Source: a bacterium (GTDB lineage: Bacteria; Patescibacteriota; Minisyncoccia; Phycocordibacterales; UBA2163). From it: a stretch of DNA of 19,142 nucleotides. Below are positions 7,332 through 14,568 of the stretch, piece after piece (the first letter of the stretch is position 1; each line of letters begins with the position of its first letter). The position numbers were made by a program, and so were the translations under genes. Under the pieces are notes generated by a model. That model had not been told where the DNA came from and ran no database searches. It worked only from the letters and a program-made list of their open reading frames with translations. The stretch is taken from positions 40,103 to 59,244 of the forward strand of contig JABGQE010000001.1 in assembly GCA_018648925.1 (NCBI GenBank), given 5' to 3'.

Positions 7332-9032
7332 TTATTTTAAATACTCAGGAGTATTTATTGCCATCCATTCAAACAGTTGTCGCATTATATATAGTGCGCC
7401 GATTGTATTACTTTGCTTTCCTTTTTCCATTATAACAGCAAAAGCATACTTTGGATTATCATACGGGAAGAAACCTACCACGAGAGAGTTCACATATGTC
7501 TTAGTAGTACCGAGCTGTGCTGTACCTGTCTTTGCAGCAATCTTTACCTGAGGGATATACAGACCTTTTGCTGTACCATCAGTCACAGCTTGGCGCATAC
7601 CTTCCCTTACTGTAGGATAATGTTTCTTACGCACCGACGCTCTATCTGACTGCCCTCCGCCGTCTAACAGTAAGGTCGGCTTATAAAGTTTACCTCCATT
7701 TGCTATAGCTGCCACTGCACGTGAAAGCTGAAGCGCTGTCACTTGGAAACCATATTGCCCAATAGCAGTATGGTATGTGTCGCCAACTCGCCACTCCTCT
7801 CCATCAAAGTTTTCTTCTTTCCACTCTGGGTTTGGAATAACTCCAATTTTTTCTTCTAAAACTTCATCATATATATCTGTCTTCTCCCCAAAGCCAAACA
7901 TCCGCATATACTTTTCAATATTCTTAATACCTAATCCTTTTTGGCCCTCAAACCCACCACCAACTTCATAAAAATAAACATTAGAAGAAACGGCAATGGC
8001 ATCTCTCATGTCTACATACCCATGTGCTTTCCAGTCTACAAACACAGACTCTTTATCAGGGAAATACGGATTCGGTATAGATATTGAACCAGTACTCAAG
8101 ATTTGTTTTTCTGGTGTAATAAGCTTTTCATTAAGAGCACCTAAAGATACAAAAAGTTTTACAGTAGAGCCTGGAGTATATAGACCTGACGTTGTTCTGT
8201 TGAGGTATGGATTATTTTTGTCTTGTGCGTATTGCGTTATTTTTTCTTTTGGTTCACCATCTGAGAGTACTTGTGAACTATACTCAGGAAAACTTGCCAT
8301 AGACAAAACCTCTCCATTGTTTATGTCTACAATCACGCCCGCACCTCCATCAAACCCAACCTCACCTGCTAAACTTTCTATAAATTCATACATTTTGTTT
8401 TGTACTTTTGCATCAATAGACAAAATAATATTTCCTCCATCTTTTGATGGAAACGTAGTGCTTTCTGACTGCACCTCCATAAGTGCATCAGTTTCTATTA
8501 TCTTAAGGCCAGAAGTACCATTTAATGTTTCATTATATAATTTCTCAATACCAGCTTTAGGAATAAATTCTTCTTGATAATACACACCCGAATCATCTTT
8601 AAGAGGGTAGCTCACATACCCAAGTGTATGTGAAAGTCCGTTGAGCTCAATATATTTCCTACGAGAGAAATCATCCTCTTCACTCTTTGCATTCCATATT
8701 AGTTCAGTGTTGTTTCTGTCATATACAACACCACGATCTGCAAAAATAATAGAGTTATCTAATCTATTCCTTTCACTAATAGATGCGAAGTTTTTACCTT
8801 GATCTATCTGCAAGTCCCAAATCTTCCACCCAAACACGACGATTATAATAAAAAAGACTATTACAACAACAGAAAGCGAGAATCTTGATATCGGCCGCTC
8901 TATTCTTCCTTCAAACTGATCTGTATTGAATTCGGGTAAGTTTGTAGAATCAATAAAAATCTCATCGGGCTCTATCTCCCTATTCTTTATAGAATTTCTT
9001 CTAGATATTTTTCTTATCTGTCTAAATATCAT
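7332..9032 (-). CDS. mrdA: Penicillin-binding protein 2, cell-wall elongation transpeptidase
   Basis: Class B PBP that cross-links peptidoglycan for the rod (elongasome) complex. It has a basic cytoplasmic N-terminus, one transmembrane anchor (about residues 51-72), then a pedestal domain with DRGVVYDRN and IEKLYNETLNGTSG. The transpeptidase domain has all three active-site motifs: S289-T-V-K292, S349-S-N351 and K501-T-G-T504. The length of 566 is slightly short of the usual 600-650. ATG at 9032 overlaps the end of the mreD-like gene by 11 bases, which suggests coupled translation; no Shine-Dalgarno sequence is seen. Position after mreB, mreC and mreD identifies it as the elongation PBP2 and not the division PBP3. 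A partner SEDS protein (RodA) is expected from the family but is not in this window. Confidence 0.94.
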   Translation of the reverse strand: MIFRQIRKISRRNSIKNREIEPDEIFIDSTNLPEFNTDQFEGRIERPISRFSLSVVVIVFFIIIVVFGWKIWDLQIDQGKNFASISERNRLDNSIIFADRGVVYDRNNTELIWNAKSEEDDFSRRKYIELNGLSHTLGYVSYPLKDDSGVYYQEEFIPKAGIEKLYNETLNGTSGLKIIETDALMEVQSESTTFPSKDGGNIILSIDAKVQNKMYEFIESLAGEVGFDGGAGVIVDINNGEVLSMASFPEYSSQVLSDGEPKEKITQYAQDKNNPYLNRTTSGLYTPGSTVKLFVSLGALNEKLITPEKQILSTGSISIPNPYFPDKESVFVDWKAHGYVDMRDAIAVSSNVYFYEVGGGFEGQKGLGIKNIEKYMRMFGFGEKTDIYDEVLEEKIGVIPNPEWKEENFDGEEWRVGDTYHTAIGQYGFQVTALQLSRAVAAIANGGKLYKPTLLLDGGGQSDRASVRKKHYPTVREGMRQAVTDGTAKGLYIPQVKIAAKTGTAQLGTTKTYVNSLVVGFFPYDNPKYAFAVIMEKGKQSNTIGALYIMRQLFEWMAINTPEYLK

Positions 9033-9285
9033 AGAACATTAATTTCTTTTTAAGAAAATACGAAAGAATAAAAAATACTATAGCCCCTATAGTGAACAAG
9101 AATTCTATATTATAAAAACTTGGCACTGATGCACCATATAGTACATCTGCAAAGATTCCCCAAAGTATTATCTCGTAAGCTCTAAACTTAAACAAAAAAC
9201 CTATAGCAACAATTGCCGTAACCCACCACGACAAAAACAATATACTTCCCAACATTAGAATGTTAAAAATGACTCTCAAAACCAT
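9022..9285 (-). CDS. mreD: MreD-like small membrane protein
   Basis: 87 residues, almost wholly hydrophobic, with about three transmembrane segments (roughly 5-25, 26-50 and 58-80) and a KKK cytoplasmic end. MreD proteins are usually about 160 residues with 5-6 helices, so this is about half size. The identification rests mainly on position, between mreC and PBP2, where mreD sits in most bacteria, plus the GIFADVLYG segment, which resembles the polar loop of MreD (G.l.Dll.g). It overlaps the PBP2 start by 11 bases and has a promoter-like element directly upstream. It may be a true minimal MreD or an unrelated membrane protein that replaced it. Confidence 0.65.
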   Translation of the reverse strand: MVLRVIFNILMLGSILFLSWWVTAIVAIGFLFKFRAYEIILWGIFADVLYGASVPSFYNIEFLFTIGAIVFFILSYFLKKKLMFYDI

Positions 9286-9294
9286 AATAAGAGT

Positions 9295-9303
9295 ATTGTA
9301 CCA
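9295..9303 (-). promoter_or_regulatory. Extended -10 promoter of mreD-PBP2
   Basis: The minus strand reads TGG followed by TACAAT (5 of 6), 9 bases before ATG at 9285, giving a predicted 3-base leader starting on A. It starts 4 bases past the mreC hairpin. Its presence divides the mre cluster into two transcription units. Confidence 0.55.
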
Positions 9304-9307
9304 TAAC

Positions 9308-9348
9308 CCCTAAATACCTCATTTCAGTATGAAATGAGGTATTTAGGG
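9308..9348 (-). terminator. Long hairpin holding the mreC stop codon
   Basis: Perfect 19-base arms (9308-9326 and 9330-9348) with a 3-base loop. On the minus strand the mreC TAA lies in the first arm. The minus-strand sequence after the hairpin (GTTATGG) has no U-tract. The T run (9351-9355) instead follows on the plus strand. It may be a 3'-end stabiliser or partial terminator, or it may stop antisense transcription; as a minus-strand terminator it is not ideal. Confidence 0.6.
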
Positions 9349-10152
9349 TGTTTTTACCACCTGTACCCATTTTATGTCATTCATATTGACTGGGTTTTTG
9401 AAGAGGATTGTAGTAAACGGACTAGAAGGATTTGCTTCTATCTCCTCCACTACTGCAAAGAGTTTAGTGTCTATACCCGGCATCGTTACTACATCCCCTT
9501 TCTCTACTTCAGTCCCGCGCGGAAGTTCTACTATAAAATTCCCTCCTCCTCGTCCCTTAGCATTTGCGGAAATATTTTGTAGACCTATAGAGACTTGAGT
9601 TATCTCACCTGGAGATGAAAACAAAACAGCAGTAGATGTATTTTTATTTACTTCACTTATCTTACCTATAAATACATCTCCCTGCACAAAGACACTGTCG
9701 CCTTTTTGTATACCAGAATTTTTACCTATGTCTATAATAAAAGTATCATAAGGTGATACATTTGGTCGTGCTAATACAGCACCTAATACCGCGTCATCTT
9801 TGTCAAAAGTTTTTCTACCCAACAATTCTTTTAGAGAGTCATTTTCTTGACTTAGAAAGTTAAACTCTAAAAGTTTAAACTCTGTTTCTTCTATCTTTGT
9901 TTTTAGATTATCATTTTCAAATATAAGTGAGCGCTTTGAACGAAGTAATTGTGATGAATTTACCACACCCTCTACAGAAGAGTTTTTAGCCTTCCAGAAC
10001 GGCGAGCTAACAGACTGCAGTGAGCTCGTAAAAGTATTTGGGAAAAGTATTCGTATCACTACTATAATTACAACAACTAATAAAACCACTACAAAAGCTT
10101 TTGTGAATAATCCTTCTTTCTTTTCTTTATGATGTAGGAGATAATTGCTCAT
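9343..10152 (-). CDS. mreC: Rod shape-determining protein MreC
   Basis: Elongasome scaffold on the outer face of the membrane that activates PBP2. The 269 residues comprise a short cytoplasmic tail, one transmembrane helix (about 19-37), a coiled coil (about 68-110), then two beta domains with family patterns ARPNVSPYDTFIIDIG, GIQKGDSVFV and, near the end, the segment GDVVTMPGIDTKLFAVVEEIE. Its ATG at 10152 overlaps mreB by 26 bases, so translation is probably coupled. The start falls in MSNYLLHHKEK, and the next internal Met is far away, past the TM helix. The stop codon lies inside a long hairpin. Length and domain order are normal for the family. Confidence 0.93.
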   Translation of the reverse strand: MSNYLLHHKEKKEGLFTKAFVVVLLVVVIIVVIRILFPNTFTSSLQSVSSPFWKAKNSSVEGVVNSSQLLRSKRSLIFENDNLKTKIEETEFKLLEFNFLSQENDSLKELLGRKTFDKDDAVLGAVLARPNVSPYDTFIIDIGKNSGIQKGDSVFVQGDVFIGKISEVNKNTSTAVLFSSPGEITQVSIGLQNISANAKGRGGGNFIVELPRGTEVEKGDVVTMPGIDTKLFAVVEEIEANPSSPFTTILFKNPVNMNDIKWVQVVKTP

Positions 10153-11203
10153 CGTCTGATGCTATAAGTACTTCTTCATACGCCTCTATATCCTCTAGTA
10201 TTACCCCTGTACCGCGTACCACGGCTGTCAGAGGATCGTCTGACACATATACAGGAAACTGCAGCATTTCGCTCAAAAGCTCTGGTATGCCGTTTATGAG
10301 AGCTCCTCCACCGACTATAAAAGCTCCTCTCTGCATTACGTCTGAGAGTACTTCAGGTGGTGTCGTCTCTAACACTTCCCTCGCTGCGTCAATAATATGA
10401 TCTACTGAGTTTGAAATAGCTTCGCGAATGTCAGAGTCAGTAATAACCACCTCACGAGGAAGCCCTGTCACTAAGTCTCGCCCTCTCACCGTAGACTCAA
10501 TAGGCTCATGTCCTTCTATCACAGAACACGCTGCTATCTTAAGGTCTTCCGCTGTCTTCTCCCCTATCAAAATCTTAAACTCATTTCGTATATAAAATAT
10601 AATGTCAGAGTTAAATTTATCCCCTGCTATACGCACATTCTTTGATCGCACAATACCGTTGAGTGAAACCACTGCAATATCAGAAGTTCCTCCACCAATA
10701 TCAATAATCATATTACCTATCGGTTCACGCACTGGAAGTCGTATGCCAATAGTCGCAGCCATTGGTTCTTCTACTATATGTACTTCACGTGCTCCAGCAT
10801 TACGAGCTGCATCACGCACCGCCCTTGTCTCCACTGAAGTAATACCAGAAGGTACACCTATAACAACGCGCGGGCGCAAAAACTTCTTCAAATGAGTTTG
10901 TGCTTTGTTTATCAAGTAAGAAAGCATTTCTTCCGTCACTTCAAAGTCTGAGATCACTCCGTCTACAAGTGGACGTACAGCTACAATATGCCCTGGAGTT
11001 CTCCCGAGCATTTCTTTTGCTTGTGTACCCACAGCGACAACACGCCCTGTCTTTTGGTTGACGGCAACTACTGATGGTTCGTTTATAACAATCCCCCTCC
11101 CTCTTAAATATACAAGTGTGTTTGCTGTTCCTAAATCAATCCCTATATCGTTTGAGAAAAGTCTGTAAAATTTATCAAAATATTTTCTTATTTTACTTCG
11201 CAT
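10127..11203 (-). CDS. mreB: Rod shape-determining actin MreB
   Basis: Bacterial actin that orients the cell-wall elongation machinery beneath the membrane. 358 residues with the full actin fold signature: phosphate 1 NDIGIDLGTANTLVY (about 18-32), the VPSGITSVETRAVRDAA region, phosphate 2 IIDIGGGTSDIAVVSL, and the adenosine motif GGGALINGIPELL. The first 17 residues (basic and aromatic) look like the amphipathic membrane-binding helix seen in MreB of Gram-negative bacteria. The C-terminus extends 15-20 residues past the usual end (YEEVLIASDDEQLSPTS) in an acidic tail. The ATG overlaps the proS stop by 16 bases and the 3' end overlaps mreC by 26, so proS-mreB-mreC form a tightly packed operon. 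Gene order mreB-mreC-mreD-PBP2 is conventional; proS in front is not. Confidence 0.98.
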   Translation of the reverse strand: MRSKIRKYFDKFYRLFSNDIGIDLGTANTLVYLRGRGIVINEPSVVAVNQKTGRVVAVGTQAKEMLGRTPGHIVAVRPLVDGVISDFEVTEEMLSYLINKAQTHLKKFLRPRVVIGVPSGITSVETRAVRDAARNAGAREVHIVEEPMAATIGIRLPVREPIGNMIIDIGGGTSDIAVVSLNGIVRSKNVRIAGDKFNSDIIFYIRNEFKILIGEKTAEDLKIAACSVIEGHEPIESTVRGRDLVTGLPREVVITDSDIREAISNSVDHIIDAAREVLETTPPEVLSDVMQRGAFIVGGGALINGIPELLSEMLQFPVYVSDDPLTAVVRGTGVILEDIEAYEEVLIASDDEQLSPTS

Positions 11204-12420
11204 AATTTAAATAGTTCGTCTTGCGTCATATCTTTAGTCGCCCCAGTCGCCCTGTCTGTAAATTCAAATTTACCACTATCCTTATTTCTATCTGATACAA
11301 CAATCCTATATGGTATACCAAACAGGTCACTATCTGCAAACTTTTGCCCAGCCTGTGCATCCCTATCGTCATATAAGACCTCAATACCAGTATCTACTAG
11401 GCTTTTATAAAGCTCGGTTGCATCCGTCAAACCTACTAAATGCACCTTAAATGGCGCTATAGATTCTGGCCAGATTATACCCTTCTCATCGGAAAGCGCT
11501 TCAACCACAGTACCCATTATACGTCCAAGCCCTATACCGTAGCTTCCCATTACTGGCGTACTATTCTTCCCTTCTTCATTTTTATATACAAGACTTTCTG
11601 CCTCTGCAAAGCGAGTTCCAAGTGAAAAAATATTTCCTACTTCAATAGACTTTTTCTCTACAAGCTTATCTTTCTCTAGACCTACTTCGTTCAATACTTC
11701 ATCTGTAAACACTTCTTTGTTTACAGCAATCTTTTTTTCTTCATCTACATATATTGTATCTTCACCTGCATCTGAAAGTGTCTGAAATTCATCACTAAAT
11801 TTAGAAAATGATCCACCACTAGCAAATGTTCTATATGTTATATCTCCAAGCCCTACTCTCTCAAATACTTTTCCATAAGCTTCCGCTGCTTTCTCATAAA
11901 ACTCTTTATGTTCCTTGTCACTCCTAGAAAAAGAATACATATCTTTCATTAGAAATTCTCGTCCACGCATAATACCACTTTTGGCACGAAGCTCGTTTCT
12001 AAACTTAGTCTGTATCTGATATGGATATATCGGTAAATCTTTATATGAATTGATATGATTTGTAAGAAGTTTTGCAAGAGGTTCTTCATGAGTATTTGCA
12101 ATACCTATTTCATTTCCACTTTTTAATTCTGTTTTAAACCAATTATCAACCACTTTATCATCCCATCTTTCGCTTGCTTTCCAGATTGCAGGATCTTGAA
12201 GTGTTGTAAGCAGCATCTCCTGCCCGCCGATTGCATTCATTTCTTTTCTTATGATATTTCCTATTTTATTTAGAACCCTAAGACCAAGAGGTAAATAAGT
12301 ATATACTCCCGCCATTTCTTTATGAATAAACCCACCACGTATAAGTAGTTGAGCATTTAAAGACACCTCATCAGAAGGCGCCTCCTTTCTTGTCTTTGTA
12401 AATAGTTTACTCTGTAACAT
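11188..12420 (-). CDS. proS: Prolyl-tRNA synthetase without INS editing domain
   Basis: Charges tRNA-Pro. 410 residues, bacterial-type ProRS: SLNAQLLIRGGFIHKEMAGVYTYLPLG (motif 1 area), the GIMRGREFLMKDMYSF motif 2, and motif 3 GSYGIGLGRIMGTVVEAL. A C-terminal anticodon-binding domain follows (YDDRDAQAGQKFADSDLFGIPYRIVVSDR). Standard bacterial ProRS is about 570 residues because a YbaK-like editing domain of about 180 residues is inserted between motifs 2 and 3. Here that stretch is only about 50 residues (around DAGEDTIYVDEEKK) and cannot hold the domain. The gene is first in the proS-mreB-mreC operon. A trans-editing YbaK/ProX protein could exist elsewhere but is not in this window. Confidence 0.96.
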   Translation of the reverse strand: MLQSKLFTKTRKEAPSDEVSLNAQLLIRGGFIHKEMAGVYTYLPLGLRVLNKIGNIIRKEMNAIGGQEMLLTTLQDPAIWKASERWDDKVVDNWFKTELKSGNEIGIANTHEEPLAKLLTNHINSYKDLPIYPYQIQTKFRNELRAKSGIMRGREFLMKDMYSFSRSDKEHKEFYEKAAEAYGKVFERVGLGDITYRTFASGGSFSKFSDEFQTLSDAGEDTIYVDEEKKIAVNKEVFTDEVLNEVGLEKDKLVEKKSIEVGNIFSLGTRFAEAESLVYKNEEGKNSTPVMGSYGIGLGRIMGTVVEALSDEKGIIWPESIAPFKVHLVGLTDATELYKSLVDTGIEVLYDDRDAQAGQKFADSDLFGIPYRIVVSDRNKDSGKFEFTDRATGATKDMTQDELFKLCEVK

Positions 12421-12426
12421 CCCTTT

Positions 12427-12434
12427 ATATTACA
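12427..12434 (-). promoter_or_regulatory. Possible -10 element of proS
   Basis: The minus strand reads TG directly followed by TAATAT, 6 bases before ATG at 12420, which would place transcription on the start codon. The TG is one base closer than in a standard extended -10 and the hexamer is 4 of 6, so this is weaker than the others. The bases AAAGGG abut the ATG, too close for a usual Shine-Dalgarno role. Confidence 0.35.
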
Positions 12435-12442
12435 GGAAATGT

Positions 12443-12480
12443 TAAAAACGGTCAAAAACTAAACTTCTAGTTTTTTTGAC
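12443..12480 (-). terminator. Terminator overlapping the response regulator stop codon
   Basis: On the minus strand, arms GTCAAAAAAACTA and TAGTTTTTGAC pair over 11 bases with a two-A bulge, and the sequence CGTTTTTAAC follows as a U-tract. The TAG stop of the response regulator overlaps the end of the first arm. The stem is AT-rich, so it is less stable than the others here. Confidence 0.6.
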
Positions 12481-12841
12481 TCTTCTTTACTTTATCAAGT
12501 ATTTCCGAAACCACATGTTGAGACTTTATAATATAGTCATTTGCACCAAGCTTAATACCTCTTTTTATATCTTCGTCACTTCCAAGCATTGTAAGCGTTA
12601 TTACAGGTATGTCTTTTGTTATAGGAGACTTTTTTAACTCTTCAAGTACTTCAAAACTGCCCTCACTTGGAGTAAGTAAATCAAGAAATACCAAATCTGG
12701 TTTTTTAGACTGTACCAACTTAATACCTTCTTTACCATTATCTACCTCTAATACCTCAAAACCAACCTCTTTAAGTTCTTCATTTACAACTTTTAATAAT
12801 TCTTTGTCATTTTCAATAAATAAGATCTTTGGTTTACTCAT
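12467..12841 (-). CDS. Stand-alone response regulator receiver domain
   Basis: 124 residues, a single CheY-like receiver with no output domain. Phosphoacceptor D54 lies in PDLVFLDLLTP; the switch residue is T84 in VITLTML and the conserved lysine K106 in ANDYIIKS. The acidic pocket is FIEND, so the first of the usual two aspartates is Asn11, with D12 kept and E10 adjacent. Such proteins relay a histidine kinase signal by protein contact, as CheY and Spo0F do. No kinase gene is in the window, so partners are unknown. It follows rseP by 26 bp and closes that unit at an AT-rich terminator. The conserved core residues suggest that phosphorylation remains possible. Confidence 0.92.
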   Translation of the reverse strand: MSKPKILFIENDKELLKVVNEELKEVGFEVLEVDNGKEGIKLVQSKKPDLVFLDLLTPSEGSFEVLEELKKSPITKDIPVITLTMLGSDEDIKRGIKLGANDYIIKSQHVVSEILDKVKKSQKN

Positions 12842-12867
12842 AATATTTTATCCAATATTAATTACCT

Positions 12868-13980
12868 TTAAAACAATTTAATAATATCACTATAGGTGAC
12901 AACCAACATTAGAAGTATGAGAAGTACAAAACCAATTCCATTTACTGTATTTACTATCTTAGGTTTTATTGCTGATTTTTTAATTGCTTCTATTGCTATA
13001 ACTACGAGTCGTCCGCCGTCTAGAGCTGGAAATGGAAGTAAGTTTATTATTGCCAAATGTATTGAAATAATCGCAGTGAAATTGAGAAGTGCGATGAGCC
13101 CGAGTGCTGCAGCATCGCCGACAAGCCCTACTATTCCTACTGGCCCTGCAACTTGAGATAGGTCAGCACTTAGAGTAAATGCACTTACGATAAACCCACC
13201 GAGCCCTACCGCAATAAGTACGGTCATCTCTCCTGTAAGCACTACACCTTCTATAATAGCCTTGTGAATAGGAAGCTTCAAAGTCCCTACGGTACCAAGT
13301 AATGTCCCTATAGCAGCACGCTCTATATCATCATCCACAATACCGCTCTCTGGCACAACTTCAGCAAGCAAGACCTCACTATTACGCTCATATACAAAAG
13401 CTATCTCTTCACCACCGTGGGACGCTATAAATTCAGACACTGTATCAGCGTCTAAGACTTCTACTGCCTCGCTTCGTGTCGCAACACCTAGAAGCTCGTC
13501 TCCTGCTTTAAGTCCTCCTTCCATAGCAGGCGATTCATTAAGTACACTTATAACAGTTAATGCTGAGTTTGTAATCTCATACCCTTTATCTACTATGAGG
13601 GGATCATTGTCTGAAACTGGCATTCCTATAAGAAATCCAGCTGAAAACAGTATTATCGCAAGAAGCATATTAAAGACAACGCCAGCTACTATTACAAGTG
13701 CCTGAATCCTTCTTTTTTTATTTACAAAACTTCTTTTGCTGTCTGGACCCGATATTGATTCCTCATCTGGATTTTCACCAAAAATCTTCACGAAACCACC
13801 GAACGGAATCCAGTTTAGAGAATATGTAGTCTCCCCTATTTTCTTACCAAAGATTCTTGGCGGAAATCCAATACCAAATTCATCTACCCTTATTCCTGAT
13901 TTTTTAGCACTAATAAAATGCCCGAACTCATGTACGAGGATTAAGACTACGAGGACGATTATAAATATAATTATAGACAT
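12868..13980 (-). CDS. rseP: RIP metalloprotease RseP (site-2 protease)
   Basis: Intramembrane zinc protease that cleaves transmembrane segments, typically of anti-sigma factors or leftover signal peptides. 370 residues: the first membrane helix has H17-E18-F-G-H21 (two ligands and the catalytic Glu), and the third ligand lies in LDGGR (D321). One PDZ domain spans about residues 140-205 (ESPAMEGGLKAGDELLG), where E. coli has two. Membrane helices occur near residues 1-20, 90-115, about 240-270 and 345-365. The ATG shares one base with the frr stop (TAATG), a coupling junction. The sequence GAAGGTG stands about 13 bases upstream, too far for a normal Shine-Dalgarno. No anti-sigma factor gene is seen, so its substrate is unknown. 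Confidence 0.95.
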   Translation of the reverse strand: MSIIIFIIVLVVLILVHEFGHFISAKKSGIRVDEFGIGFPPRIFGKKIGETTYSLNWIPFGGFVKIFGENPDEESISGPDSKRSFVNKKRRIQALVIVAGVVFNMLLAIILFSAGFLIGMPVSDNDPLIVDKGYEITNSALTVISVLNESPAMEGGLKAGDELLGVATRSEAVEVLDADTVSEFIASHGGEEIAFVYERNSEVLLAEVVPESGIVDDDIERAAIGTLLGTVGTLKLPIHKAIIEGVVLTGEMTVLIAVGLGGFIVSAFTLSADLSQVAGPVGIVGLVGDAAALGLIALLNFTAIISIHLAIINLLPFPALDGGRLVVIAIEAIKKSAIKPKIVNTVNGIGFVLLILLMLVVTYSDIIKLF

Positions 13981-14531
13981 TAATTTGCGATTTCACCTTC
14001 TTTCTTAGCTGACATTGCATCCATCTTAGCATTCTCTTCACCTATTATTTTCTGCATATCTTCTTTCAAGCCAAACTTCTCATCTTCACTGATTTCTTTG
14101 TCTTTTTCTTGCTTCTGTATGTCATTCCAAGTATTGTCACGTTCACCTCGCAGTGAAATCCTAGCTGCTTCAAGCTTTTCTTTTACAAGTTTATTTAAAG
14201 ACTCCCTTACTTCTTCTGTAAGTTCTGGAAAGAATATTCTTAGACCATTTGCATCCACTGATACAGATACACCTAAGTTTGAATTAGTAATAGCTTTTTC
14301 AACTTCTGTAACCTGACTTGCATCATACGGTGCAATACGAAGTGTTCGTGCATCTTCCATATTAATACCTGCAACTTGGTTTATAGGAGTTTTAGATCCA
14401 TATGAATCAACCATCACGCTGTCTAAGAGCGCTGGTGTTGCACGCCCTGTTCTAATACCTGAGAACTCTTCTTTTAAGTGGTTTTGTATGTCTTCTGCCT
14501 TTTGTTTTAAGTGTGAAAAATCGTATGTCAT
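13980..14531 (-). CDS. frr: Ribosome recycling factor
   Basis: Splits post-termination ribosomes together with EF-G. The 183-residue length matches the family (about 185). Signature stretches are HLKEEFSGIRTGRATPALLD at the start, GSKTPINQVAGINMEDARTLRIAPYD in the small domain, NGLRIFFPELTEEVRESLNKLVKEKLEAARISLRGERD in the long helix, and a Lys/Glu-rich C-terminal helix. It shares the TAATG junction with rseP. Usually frr neighbours pyrH, tsf and rpsB, and rseP often follows a little downstream; here only the frr-rseP link remains. It lies 32 bp after holB, and a possible -10 box overlaps the holB stop. Confidence 0.97.
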   Translation of the reverse strand: MTYDFSHLKQKAEDIQNHLKEEFSGIRTGRATPALLDSVMVDSYGSKTPINQVAGINMEDARTLRIAPYDASQVTEVEKAITNSNLGVSVSVDANGLRIFFPELTEEVRESLNKLVKEKLEAARISLRGERDNTWNDIQKQEKDKEISEDEKFGLKEDMQKIIGEENAKMDAMSAKKEGEIAN

Positions 14532-14562
14532 ATTATATAAGTTATTTTATCTAATTAGAGCT

Positions 14563-14568
14563 ATTATA
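14563..14568 (-). promoter_or_regulatory. Possible -10 box of frr overlapping the holB stop
   Basis: A perfect TATAAT on the minus strand overlaps the holB TAA. A start six bases on would give a leader of about 25 bases before ATG at 14531. There is a TG directly before it, but at the wrong spacing by one base. Cotranscription with holB is equally likely. Confidence 0.3.

Noticed and set aside
7996..8577. Plus-strand open frame of 193 codons
   Set aside because: It is opposite PBP2, which has all three transpeptidase motifs. There is no promoter or start context for the plus frame.
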